Assembly: GCA_964484305.1 (NCBI GenBank)
Contig: CAZAEI010000001.1
Coordinates: forward strand, 1-64,000
From: DAOVFN01 sp964484305
Lineage (GTDB): Archaea > Aenigmatarchaeota > Aenigmatarchaeia > QMZP01
Reading direction: 5' to 3'
Length of the DNA: 64,000 bases
In this document: positions 28,931 through 37,316 of the stretch, piece after piece
How the letters are laid out: each line of letters begins with the position of its first letter
Position numbering within the stretch: the stretch's first letter is position 1
Notes under the pieces: generated by a model
The model's input: only the letters and a program-made list of their open reading frames with translations
Databases searched by the model: none
Told to the model about the DNA's origin: nothing
Position numbers and translations under genes: made by a program

Positions 28931-30163
28931 CTATCGCCTGACTATCCTTACCCTCTTCACTGTCCTGGAGCTTGCGTCCTCTATTACCATCCTTGCCTGC
29001 TTGAATCTCACAACCTCGCCCCTCCTGGGTATCCTGCCTGTCTTCTTGAGTATAAGGCCTGCAAGGGTTTCGAAGCTCCCCTTCTTCAGGCCCAGGTCAA
29101 TGTATTCCTCCAGGGCATCTATCGGAGCCCTGCCATCCACCAGGAGCTCTTTGGGGTTCAGAACCTTTATGTACATACTGGGCTTCTTGCTCTTGTCAAA
29201 TATGTCGCCCACAACCTCCTCGAGGACATCATCCATGGTGACAAGACCCATGACGTGGCCGTACTCATCAACAACTATTGCCATGGAAATCCCCTTCTCC
29301 TCAAAGTCATTTAGCAGGCCCACAATCTCCTTTTTCTCTGGCACAAAGAACGGCTTCTTGGCTATGGTGGACACCCTCTTCCTGATCTTCCCGGCCTTGA
29401 CCATGGAGAGTATCTCATCCACATCGACTATGCCGATTATGTTGTCCTTGTCTCCGCGGTAGACCGGATACCTTGAGTAGGGGGTCTTTACGACAAAGTC
29501 CAGGACGCTCTCGATGCTCTTGTTGGCCTCAAGGGTGAGCATGTCACTCTCGGGTGTCATTACCTCGTTCACCCGGGTCTTCTCGAACTCTATCAGGCTC
29601 TCCATCATGCCTGCCACCTGCTTTCTTATTATACCCTGCTCAACCCCCATGGTTACAATGGTCTTGAGCTCGTCCTCGGTCAGGGCCTCGGTCCCCTTTG
29701 AGCCGAATCGCCTCATCATGAAGCCTGTCAGGGCCTCGAGTGAGCGGACTACGGGGAAGAGTATCTTGCCCAGTATCTCAATCGGCCTCGCCACCTTCAG
29801 GGAAATGCTCACTGCATTCTGGGCGGCATAGGATTTTGGGGTTATCTCCCCGAAGACCAGAATTAGCAGGGTCATTACCCCTGTGGCTATGCCTATCCCC
29901 AGGTCGCCGAACATCCCGTAGGTTATCGATGTCGCCAGCGCGGCAGCCCCTATGTTTACCAGGTTGTTTCCCACCAGTATGGTTATGAGTAGCCTCTCTG
30001 GCCTGTTCTTGAGCCTCTGGAGGGCCTCGGCCCCCTTCTTCTTCTGTTTTACCAGGGACCTGACCTTGATACTATTCACTGATATCAGGGCAGTCTCGAC
30101 GCTTGAGAAAAAGGCCGATAATACAAGGAGGGCTATGAGAATCAGGATTTGTACTTCCAGCAT
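28931..30163 (-). CDS. CNNM/CorC family membrane protein with CBS domains
   Basis: 410 residues. An N-terminal DUF21 membrane domain of three or four helices (FFSSVETALISVNSIKVRSL, LVGNNLVNIGAAALATS, LILVFGEITPKSYAAQN), then a CBS pair (VNEVMTPESDMLTLEAN; ISMAIVVDEYGHVMGLVTMDDVLEEVVGDI) and a C-terminal CorC/HlyC transporter-associated domain (GSFETLAGLILKKTGRIPRRGE). Members are linked to magnesium or other cation export. The whole standard architecture is present. Confidence 0.92.
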   Translation of the reverse strand: MLEVQILILIALLVLSAFFSSVETALISVNSIKVRSLVKQKKKGAEALQRLKNRPERLLITILVGNNLVNIGAAALATSITYGMFGDLGIGIATGVMTLLILVFGEITPKSYAAQNAVSISLKVARPIEILGKILFPVVRSLEALTGFMMRRFGSKGTEALTEDELKTIVTMGVEQGIIRKQVAGMMESLIEFEKTRVNEVMTPESDMLTLEANKSIESVLDFVVKTPYSRYPVYRGDKDNIIGIVDVDEILSMVKAGKIRKRVSTIAKKPFFVPEKKEIVGLLNDFEEKGISMAIVVDEYGHVMGLVTMDDVLEEVVGDIFDKSKKPSMYIKVLNPKELLVDGRAPIDALEEYIDLGLKKGSFETLAGLILKKTGRIPRRGEVVRFKQARMVIEDASSRTVKRVRIVRR

Positions 30164-30234
30164 GATATATTATTGTTCACCATGGATTATATTAATGTGA
30201 ACAACTAGAAAATCTGCATTGTTTCACAACTACA

Positions 30235-30390
30235 CTGTCCCCTTTGGGGACAGGCAGTACCTGCCAAAGGCGTGACAGCTTTGCTGTCACTACCTGCCAG
30301 CGAAGCTGGCAGAGGCAGAGCACTATCGAATCAACTTCAGGTGCAGACTATTAAGTTGATTCAGTATAATTTGGCAATCATCGTTGCCAA
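30235..30390. ncRNA. Multi-hairpin array upstream of the HMG-CoA reductase gene
   Basis: Consecutive perfect stems: CTGTCCCC/GGGGACAG with loop TTT (30235-30253), a small GGCAG/CTGCC stem (30253-30265), GTGACAGC/GCTGTCAC with loop TTT (30272-30290), CTGCCAGC/GCTGGCAG with loop GAA (30294-30312), GAATCAACTT/AAGTTGATTC (30328-30362), and TTGGCAA/TTGCCAA (30371-30390). It ends just before the promoter at 30401. The style matches 6746-6908. It may be an independent small RNA; no known family recognised. Confidence 0.55.
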
Positions 30391-30400
30391 GAAGGTCCAT

Positions 30401-30408
30401 ATTTAAAG
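30401..30408 (+). promoter_or_regulatory. TATA box for HMG-CoA reductase
   Basis: ATTTAAAG. Transcription would start near 30428, giving a leader of about 75 bases before the ATG at 30505, long for this genome, where most promoters seem to give leaderless mRNAs. Confidence 0.5.
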
Positions 30409-30430
30409 GTATGCCTGCAAACCCTGTAAA

Positions 30431-30493
30431 GGGGTGCTTGCCTCCTCTTTGAGGAGGGATGTGATAGAGTGCCTGCCGTTGCATTGGCAATGG
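30431..30493 (+). promoter_or_regulatory. Two hairpin modules in the HMG-CoA reductase leader
   Basis: GTGCTTG followed by CCTCCTC/GAGGAGG (loop TTT, 30441-30457), and GTGCCTG followed by CCGTTGC/GCAATGG (30476-30493). Both have the GTGC-NTG-hairpin form seen in tRNA-Ser leaders and tRNA introns. The second hairpin ends 4 bases before the GGTGA ribosome binding site, so it could affect translation. Confidence 0.5.
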
Positions 30494-30504
30494 ATGGTGA
30501 AAAC

Positions 30505-31767
30505 ATGGACAAGAGCTCAGAGCTTCCTGGTTTCCACAAGCTCAGCCCAGGGGAGAGGCTGGATATTGTCAGGGACTTTGCCGACCTCGGGGAGGAGGAC
30601 CTGCAGGCCCTGAAGAAGACCGGGAGGCTTGACCTTGACACAGCAGGCAGGATGATTGAGAACGTGATAGGGACCATGGAGATTCCCCTTGGCGTGGCCA
30701 CCAATTTCAGGATAAACGGCAGGGATGTCCTCATCCCCATGGCCATCGAGGAGCCCTCTGTAGTGGCAGCCGCCTCCAACGCGGCAAAGCTTGCCAGGCC
30801 TGGCGGGGGCTTCGAGGCCAGCACAGACGAGCCTGTCATGATTGGCCAGATACAGCTTGTTGGTGTCCCTGACACCGGGGGGGCCAGCAAGGCCATCCTG
30901 GACAGGAAGGATGAGATTATCGAGCTCTGCAACAAGCAGGATGCCACCCTGGTGAGGTTCGGTGGGGGTGCCAGGGATGTCGAGGTGAGGGGCATTGAGA
31001 CCGAGCAGGGCAGGATGCTTGTCGTCCATATCATGGTCGATGTGAGGGATGCCATGGGGGCCAATGCAATCAACACCATGGCTGAGAAGATAACCCCCCT
31101 CATTGAGGAGCTGTCAGGGGGTAGGGCAAAGCTCAGGATAATCTCCAACCTTGCGACAAGGAGGCTGGCCCGCGCAAGGGCGGTCTGGAAAAGGGATGTC
31201 ATCGGCGAGGACACGGTCCAGGGAATCATGGAGGCCTATGCCTTTGCCTGTGCGGACCAGTACCGGTGCGCCACGCACAACAAGGGCATCATGAACGGCA
31301 TCGATGCCGTGACCATAGCCACTGGAAACGATTTCAGGGCAGTGGAGGCAGGGGCGCACTCCTTCGCAGCATTTGAAAGGCCCTACACCTCCCTGACCCG
31401 GTACGAGAGGGATGGCGAGGGCAACCTCGTGGGAAGCATAGAGCTTCCCATCGCAGTGGGCACAGTGGGCGGGGCCACAAGGACCAACCCGGTCGCCAGG
31501 GTGGCCCTGAAGATTCTCGGGATAAAATCAGCCCAGGGGCTTGCCCAGGCAATGGCCTCGGTGGGCCTGGCCCAGAACCTTGCCGCCCTGAGGGCCCTTG
31601 CAACAGAGGGTATACAGATTGGTCACATGAAGCTGCATGCCAGGAACATAGCAGTGACCGCAGGGGCCACGGGAGAGGCCATAGACAGGGTCGCGGCCAG
31701 GATGGTCGAGGAGAGGGACATCTCTGTGGCAAGGGCTGAGCAGATTCTCAAGGAGCTGTCAGGGTAG
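30505..31767 (+). CDS. hmgA: Hydroxymethylglutaryl-CoA reductase (class II-like)
   Basis: 420 residues from the ATG at 30505. It makes mevalonate for isoprenoid lipids. MIENVIGTMEIPLGVATNFRING, IPMAIEEPSVVAAASNAAKL (catalytic Glu), the MGANAINTMAEKI strand, ATGNDFRAVEAGAH (catalytic Asp region), PIAVGTVGGATRTNP and the near-terminal LHARNIAVTAGA with the catalytic His are all clear. The ENVIG and IPLGVATNF forms place it with class II enzymes. The start is selected because GGTGA lies 4 bases before this ATG; a GTG at 30469 and an ATG at 30490 fall in or at the edge of the leader hairpin. Confidence 0.93.
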   Translation: MDKSSELPGFHKLSPGERLDIVRDFADLGEEDLQALKKTGRLDLDTAGRMIENVIGTMEIPLGVATNFRINGRDVLIPMAIEEPSVVAAASNAAKLARPGGGFEASTDEPVMIGQIQLVGVPDTGGASKAILDRKDEIIELCNKQDATLVRFGGGARDVEVRGIETEQGRMLVVHIMVDVRDAMGANAINTMAEKITPLIEELSGGRAKLRIISNLATRRLARARAVWKRDVIGEDTVQGIMEAYAFACADQYRCATHNKGIMNGIDAVTIATGNDFRAVEAGAHSFAAFERPYTSLTRYERDGEGNLVGSIELPIAVGTVGGATRTNPVARVALKILGIKSAQGLAQAMASVGLAQNLAALRALATEGIQIGHMKLHARNIAVTAGATGEAIDRVAARMVEERDISVARAEQILKELSG

Positions 31768-31868
31768 CCCGGACAGGTTTTTTATATTCCCAGTTACTAT
31801 ATATACTGAATCATATCAGCAACACGCCGGGGCTGACCCGGCTGTTTCAATATAGTTCAGGTGTTTTC

Positions 31869-33230
31869 ATGCCAAGGGAGCCCGATTCCAGGAAGGTAGA
31901 GTCCATATTCAGGGCCTATGACATAAGGGGAATCTATGGCAAAACCCTTACCGAGAAGGTCATGGAGGGAATCGGCCGGGCCTTCTCCGGCCTGATAGAG
32001 GGCAAGACAGTCATCCTGGCCAGGGACGGCAGGCTCTCTGGTGAGGGACTTGCCAGGGCCTTTGCAGAGGGGGTCACGTCCACGGGCAAGAACGTGACCG
32101 ATATCGGAATGCTTCCCCTGGGCACGGGAATGTTCCATGCCTGGAGGCAGGGCATGACCTATGCCTATGTGACTGCCTCCCATCTCGGAAGCGAATGGAA
32201 CGGAATCAAGTTCTTCAGGAGTCAGGGGATTGGCTTCATGGAGGAAGAGCTGGAGAGCCTCAGGAAGGCCTTTCTTGAGGGCAGGCCAGGGGAATCAGGG
32301 AGCGGGGAGCTGACCACTGTAAACAGCCGGGATGTGATAACGGGGTATATTGATTACCTGCTCTCGAAGATAAGGCCCGCCAGGAAGCTGAGGGTCGCCC
32401 TTGACACAGGAAACGGCGCGGCAGGCCTGGTCGCTCGGGAACTCTTCACCAGGGCCGGCTTCGATGTATATGTGGCCCTTGAGGAGGTTGACGGGAACTT
32501 CCCCGGCAGGCTACCTGACCCGGTATCAGACCCCCTCAGAACACTGAAGAGGAGATTGAAGGGCCGCGACCTGGGCATTGCCTATGACGGGGACGGGGAC
32601 AGAATGGTAATCCTGGATGAGGGGGGTGGGAGGCTCACGCCCGAGCAGGTGTCCTATGTCATGCTCTCAGAGCTCCTCAGGGAGCAGTCCGGACCCATAG
32701 TAGTAAATGTCGAGTCAACCAGGACGATAGACATGGTTGCAGAGAGATTCAAAAGGCAGGTCCACAGGGTCAGGGTCGGTCACAATCATCTCGTGAAGGG
32801 GACACACGACAAAGGGGCATGCTTTGGCATGGAGCCCTCAGGCCACTACTCTGTCCCGTCGATATTCCCCTTTGACGACTCCCTGGCCATATCCTACTAC
32901 TTTGCCTGCGCCCTGAGCAGGAGGCAAGAGAGGCTATCGGAGCTTGCCGGGGAGATACCGAGCCTTCCCTTTGAGAGGATCAGCTTCGATGTCTCCGATG
33001 AGAGGAAGTTCGGGGTCATGGACAGCGTGCGCGAGGATTTAAGGAAGCGCTACCCCAACATGAACACCATGGACGGGGTCAGGGTGGACTTTGATAACGG
33101 CTGGGCCCTTGTGAGGCCCTCCAACACCCAGCCGCAGATAAGGCTCACGGTGGAGGCCAGGACAGGGGCGGACCTCGAGGCCCTGAAGGGGGAGTTCTCG
33201 GGCATAATTAAAAAATATATAAAGACATAG
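31869..33230 (+). CDS. Phosphomannomutase/phosphoglucomutase
   Basis: 453 residues, alpha-D-phosphohexomutase family. IFRAYDIRGIYGKTL near the N-terminus, the phosphoserine loop YVTASHLGSEWNGIKF (ASH kept, but Leu-Gly replaces the common Asn-Pro), the metal loop AYDGDGDRM, the sugar loop FGMEPSGHYSVP, and the phosphate-binding end WALVRPSNTQPQIRLTVEA. It interconverts hexose 1- and 6-phosphates and so links gluconeogenesis to glycan and glycogen precursors. Downstream are rpoL and AglB, which uses the resulting sugars. Confidence 0.92.
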   Translation: MPREPDSRKVESIFRAYDIRGIYGKTLTEKVMEGIGRAFSGLIEGKTVILARDGRLSGEGLARAFAEGVTSTGKNVTDIGMLPLGTGMFHAWRQGMTYAYVTASHLGSEWNGIKFFRSQGIGFMEEELESLRKAFLEGRPGESGSGELTTVNSRDVITGYIDYLLSKIRPARKLRVALDTGNGAAGLVARELFTRAGFDVYVALEEVDGNFPGRLPDPVSDPLRTLKRRLKGRDLGIAYDGDGDRMVILDEGGGRLTPEQVSYVMLSELLREQSGPIVVNVESTRTIDMVAERFKRQVHRVRVGHNHLVKGTHDKGACFGMEPSGHYSVPSIFPFDDSLAISYYFACALSRRQERLSELAGEIPSLPFERISFDVSDERKFGVMDSVREDLRKRYPNMNTMDGVRVDFDNGWALVRPSNTQPQIRLTVEARTGADLEALKGEFSGIIKKYIKT

Positions 33231-33254
33231 GTTCAACTTGTATAAGGCGATTTC

Positions 33255-33524
33255 ATGGAACTCACAGCAACTGAGAAGGACAAGGAAAAAATAAGGGTCG
33301 AGGTCAGGGGAGAGACCCACACCATGCTCAACCTCATAAGGGAGAATGCCTGGAAGGCCGGGGCCAGGCAGGCATCCTATATCATCCAGCACCCCTACAT
33401 ATCCCAGCCCGAGATTATCATAAGGTCCAAGAAACCGGCCAAGACCCTCCAGGACGCTTCACAGATAGCGATAGACGACAGCAGAGAGTTCTCAAGGGCA
33501 TTCAAGAGGGCACTGAAGAAATGA
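33255..33524 (+). CDS. rpoL: DNA-directed RNA polymerase subunit L
   Basis: 89 residues, standard for archaeal RpoL (homologue of Rpb11/AC19), which pairs with RpoD in polymerase assembly. EVRGETHTMLNLIRENAWKAG and ASYIIQHPYISQPEIIIRSKK are diagnostic. It starts 24 bases after the phosphohexomutase stop and shares its transcript or uses the GGTTCAACTTGTATAAGG region as a promoter. Confidence 0.92.
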   Translation: MELTATEKDKEKIRVEVRGETHTMLNLIRENAWKAGARQASYIIQHPYISQPEIIIRSKKPAKTLQDASQIAIDDSREFSRAFKRALKK

Positions 33525-33578
33525 ATTTAAATAAGTTATTTAAACAAGTTTCTACCATAGAGTAACAACGGTGTTTGC

Positions 33579-36020
33579 ATGAAAAGGCTCAATCCCTTAG
33601 ATGCTCTGAAGAGATACGCCCCCATTTTAATAGTCTTTGTTAAGAATGCTCTGAAGAGATACGCCCCCCTTATCATACTCCTTGTCATCTTTGCCTCTGC
33701 CCTCTGGCTGAGGTCATTTCCCGCAAGGTTCGGGGAGCTGCAGGCCCTTGACCCGTTCTTCTTCTACAGGATGGGCACGGAGGCCATGCAGAACAACTGG
33801 GAGCTCGGCATTGACGAGATGCGATACCACCCGACCGGCGTGGATACTGCCCAGTATCACTACCTGCTGCCAATCTATCTGCCTGCCCTTGTCTACACCA
33901 TCCTGAGCACGCTGGGCATGAACATGCACTACCTGAACTTTGCGATACTCTGGCCCGCAGTGCTCGGGGCCCTGGCAGTGGCGGTCGTTTACTTCCTTGG
34001 GAAGGAGATGTTCAGCAGCAGGAAGGCCGGCCTCTTTGCGGCATTCTTCCTGGCCACTGTCCCTGCCTTTATCACCAGGACCTCTGCAGGCTTCTTTGAG
34101 AAGGAGCCCATAGCCGGGGTATTCATCATAACCTCTGTGTACTTCTTTGTGAGGGCCTTCAGGAGGAGCTCCTGGCTCAGCGGAATCCTTGCAGGCATCT
34201 CGCTTGCAACCACAAGCCTTGCCTGGGGCGGCGTCCAGTACATCTACATGCTCTATGCAGGCTTCCTGGGACTGGTTTTCGTGGCCAACGGCCTGGTTGT
34301 GGTCCTGGACTACCTCTTCTCGGGTTTTGAAGGCTTCATGAAGACCCTGAACAGGTACATGGGCATCGACATGGTCAAGGCATACCTCCCCCTCATGCTC
34401 CTGGGGATATTCATACAGCAGCCCCTGTCCAGGCATATAGCGCTGGATCACATCTCTGTAATTGCCTCACTTGCCATGCTCGGTATTCTCGTGGCCAGGT
34501 ACGGAATCGAGAGGTTCAGCCTGGTAAGGAGGGATTACATGCCCTATGTTGTTCCTGTAATCCTCGTGCTCCTGTTCTCCGGCTCCCTGATCGGTGCCAT
34601 GTTCAGTGATTCCATGGCCAGCAAATTCTCTGCAGTGACAGGTCTCCTGACCTTCAGCAAGAGCGTGGTCGGCACCACAGTGGCTGAGAACGCCCCCGGG
34701 AACTGGGACAACATCGCATCCACAACAGGGACTGGTTTTGCCACTGCCCTGGTTCCCCAGCTAAGCTCTGTCTCTCCCTACCTTGCCCTCTGGATTTTCA
34801 TGTTCCTGGGCATGGGCCTCCTCATCTACAGGTTCTACAGGACCCGTGACTGGATGATGCTCTTCCCTGTGATATGGCTGGCCTCTGGGATGTTCGGTGT
34901 GTTCTACTATGTCAGGCTGATATTCCTGGTCGGGCCGCCCGCTGCCCTTGCAGGCGGCTTCTTCATGGCCTGGGTCGTGGATAGGACCATGAGGCTCAAG
35001 CGGATGGAGAAGGTAAGGGAGGCCGGGAACCTCAGGGAGAGGATAAACATAATATCTGTCCTGCTCGTGGTCTTTGTCTCCCTTGTAGTGGTTGTGAACC
35101 TTGCCAGCGCCTATACATACTCACTGAATCTGGGGCCCTCGATATGCTTCCCCAGGTACAACAGCGACAACCCCTTTGATGTCCAGCCCTGCATCACCAT
35201 AGACGAGAACGGGGAGGAGGTCCTTGCCCCGAACCAGCCCTGGTACGAGGCCTTCACCTTTCTGGCCAACGAGACCCCGGAGGGCTCGTCCATACTCTCC
35301 TGGTGGGATTTTGGCTACTGGTTCCAGGCCCGCGGGGAGAGACCCTCCATAGCAGACGGCGGCAACCTCGGCGGCGACTTCGGAAGGACCGACCGCGAGA
35401 TAGCGAGGTGGTTCACGGATGATGCCGGGAACTGGGAGAACCACACCGAATGGCTCAGGGACGAGAGGGATACTGACTACATCCTCATGGACTACACCCT
35501 TCCGGGCAAGTACGGCGCAATCTCCAAGATATCCTCGGACGGGGAGCAGATAGTGGGCTTCCTCCAGTTCAGCCAGAAGGGTATCGAGCCCAAGGGTAAT
35601 GAGAGCGTGTACATATTCAGCAACGGGCCCTATGAGATATGGCTCCCCCTGAGCCAGGACGGGAACCTTGCGGGCACACCCATGTTCCTGGTCCTCCAGA
35701 ACGGCCAGTACTTCCAGAAGAGCTACATCAATGATGTCTGCACGAGGTCCGGGATAATCAGGGCAGGTGACGAGAGCCCTGCCATACCGGGATGCGTCTC
35801 GATATCTGATCTGGGAATCTACTATGTCCCCCCGGAGGCCGAGCACACCATATTCACGGACCTCATGTTCATGGAGGGCACCGGCCTGCCCGTGGAGAAG
35901 GTCTTTGACAACCAGCTGGTCAAGATATACAAGGTAAGCCACGGGCCCGGGGCGGAAGGCGAAGGGTCAGGCGAAGAGATGTTTGATTTGGGGGACGCCT
36001 TTATCTCCGGGACGACCTAG
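33579..36020 (+). CDS. aglB: Oligosaccharyltransferase AglB (STT3 family)
   Basis: 813 residues. About 12-13 membrane helices cover residues 25-500, then a C-terminal outside domain. The catalytic motif SWWDFGYW lies near residue 574. LDPFFFYR early and FFEKEPIAG near 180 are the acidic metal-binding loops. It moves lipid-linked glycans onto Asn of N-x-S/T sites of exported proteins. The next plus-strand gene is a surface protein full of such sites. At the N-terminus a 23-base direct repeat (33601-33623 and 33646-33668, 45 bases apart) duplicates the LKRYAP segment in frame, adding 15 residues. Promoter boxes TTTAAATAA and ATTTAAACA lie upstream. Confidence 0.94.
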   Translation: MKRLNPLDALKRYAPILIVFVKNALKRYAPLIILLVIFASALWLRSFPARFGELQALDPFFFYRMGTEAMQNNWELGIDEMRYHPTGVDTAQYHYLLPIYLPALVYTILSTLGMNMHYLNFAILWPAVLGALAVAVVYFLGKEMFSSRKAGLFAAFFLATVPAFITRTSAGFFEKEPIAGVFIITSVYFFVRAFRRSSWLSGILAGISLATTSLAWGGVQYIYMLYAGFLGLVFVANGLVVVLDYLFSGFEGFMKTLNRYMGIDMVKAYLPLMLLGIFIQQPLSRHIALDHISVIASLAMLGILVARYGIERFSLVRRDYMPYVVPVILVLLFSGSLIGAMFSDSMASKFSAVTGLLTFSKSVVGTTVAENAPGNWDNIASTTGTGFATALVPQLSSVSPYLALWIFMFLGMGLLIYRFYRTRDWMMLFPVIWLASGMFGVFYYVRLIFLVGPPAALAGGFFMAWVVDRTMRLKRMEKVREAGNLRERINIISVLLVVFVSLVVVVNLASAYTYSLNLGPSICFPRYNSDNPFDVQPCITIDENGEEVLAPNQPWYEAFTFLANETPEGSSILSWWDFGYWFQARGERPSIADGGNLGGDFGRTDREIARWFTDDAGNWENHTEWLRDERDTDYILMDYTLPGKYGAISKISSDGEQIVGFLQFSQKGIEPKGNESVYIFSNGPYEIWLPLSQDGNLAGTPMFLVLQNGQYFQKSYINDVCTRSGIIRAGDESPAIPGCVSISDLGIYYVPPEAEHTIFTDLMFMEGTGLPVEKVFDNQLVKIYKVSHGPGAEGEGSGEEMFDLGDAFISGTT

Positions 36021-36028
36021 GGCCTGCC

Positions 36029-36475
36029 CTACTGCTTGTTCCAGGTCTTGTATACAGAATACAGCACCAGCAGAATGACGATTATGCCCACGCCCGTGGC
36101 GAATTCCTCCATGGATATCCCGGGCACGTAGTCCTCCAGGAAGCCAATCCCGTAGTTGGTCAGGAAGAGCAGGAACAGGACAAGCACAATGGCTACGAGG
36201 ACATAGTCCCTTTCCCCCTTCTCTCCTCCCTTGCCACTGAAGAAGCTCAGGGCGAACCCCACAAAGAATATGGCTATGAAGGCCATGATGGCATAGGGGA
36301 GGATTCCCATTATGAACCCTGTGATGAATCCCGTGGTCATGGCCACCAGGGCAAAGCACAGGGAGATTATGAGCTTGACCTGGCTCCTCTTGAAGATGTC
36401 CGAGACCTCAAGTGCCCCGTACACCACGGCCAGGACAAAGAGGAATGGTATCACAACACTAAGGAGGTCTGCCAT
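36029..36475 (-). CDS. Membrane protein with four helices, unknown
   Basis: 149 residues from the ATG in MADLLSVVIPF (a TTG 9 bases earlier is possible). Four hydrophobic stretches (about 3-20, 35-60, 60-80, 92-112) and a fifth near the C-terminus, with a basic/glycine loop GKGGEKGERD. The gene overlaps or abuts the upstream membrane protein gene and both are divergent from the large surface protein. No family recognised; a joint role in the envelope is plausible. Confidence 0.65.
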   Translation of the reverse strand: MADLLSVVIPFLFVLAVVYGALEVSDIFKRSQVKLIISLCFALVAMTTGFITGFIMGILPYAIMAFIAIFFVGFALSFFSGKGGEKGERDYVLVAIVLVLFLLFLTNYGIGFLEDYVPGISMEEFATGVGIIVILLVLYSVYKTWNKQ

Positions 36476-36480
36476 GGGAA

Positions 36481-37224
36481 TCAAGCCGCCTGTTTGTATA
36501 CTTTCTTGGTTATATCCTCAACTTTTTTATCCAGCTCCTTGAGCTTATCCTCGTATTCTTTCTCTAACTTCTCGATGTTCCAGTCTATACCAACCACGTT
36601 TGCCTTGCCCATTTCCGAAAGCTCATCGGTTAGGGTCAATATAAACTTTTTATGGTTGTGGTATTCTCCAATCATTTTTGTCATATCAGTGCCTGGGGAT
36701 GGCTTTTCTAATTCTTTCTCCATGAGGTTGACAGAGCTTCTGAGGTTGGAAATCTCCTGCTCTATCTGGGTTCTCTTTTTTTTCTCACTTTCTTCCAATT
36801 TTCCCCTGACCTTTTTCCCAAAATATCCTAACGGTCCTGAACCTCCTCCAAATCCGGGCATCTTTCCGCCTGCTCCGCCGCCGCTACCCCCGCCACCGAT
36901 GAGGTGGCGCATGAAGGCCCAGAGGCCCATCAGGATGACCGCGAACAGCCACCAGAACCTGCTCAGGGATACAAACATGGTGTAGAGCCCCTCCATGACT
37001 ATGAAGGCGTACAGGGTAACAGAGATTAGCAGGCGCAGGCCCCGGGGCGCGTTCCCGTCCCCCCTGAAGATGAAATTGGTCAGTATGTAGACCAGCAGGA
37101 TTATGAACACCGTGGGAAAGAAGAACAGGTAGAACAGGGCCTCGATCTCAGATGCGTAACCGGTGCACTGCACCACGCTGCAGTTTATCCTGAGGGTATC
37201 GATAATAATATCGAGGAGTGCCAT
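36481..37224 (-). CDS. Membrane protein with glycine-rich linker and coiled coil, unknown
   Basis: 247 residues from the ATG at 37224, about 25 bases after a TTTATTTAAAG box on this strand. Three hydrophobic segments (about 30-52, 62-80, 83-105), a glycine-rich linker (GGGGSGGGAGGKMPGFGGGSG), and a long coiled coil to the C-terminus. The Cys pair near residue 15-20 (NCSVVQC) faces the first helix. The soluble half is more AT-rich than the membrane half. It could be an envelope or secretion scaffold; no family identified. Confidence 0.65.
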   Translation of the reverse strand: MALLDIIIDTLRINCSVVQCTGYASEIEALFYLFFFPTVFIILLVYILTNFIFRGDGNAPRGLRLLISVTLYAFIVMEGLYTMFVSLSRFWWLFAVILMGLWAFMRHLIGGGGSGGGAGGKMPGFGGGSGPLGYFGKKVRGKLEESEKKKRTQIEQEISNLRSSVNLMEKELEKPSPGTDMTKMIGEYHNHKKFILTLTDELSEMGKANVVGIDWNIEKLEKEYEDKLKELDKKVEDITKKVYKQAA

Positions 37225-37316
37225 GATTCTATTTAGGAATTCAACTTTAAATAAAAACAAGTGACTATAATATAATCATAGCAGGTTAATTGTAGCAGGC
37301 GTTAGTCGGGATTGTC

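Noticed and set aside
27958..28941. 257-codon plus-strand frame opposite dph2
   Set aside because: Composition is that of a GC-rich shadow, rich in Gly, Leu and Pro; Dph2 motifs on the minus strand explain the region.
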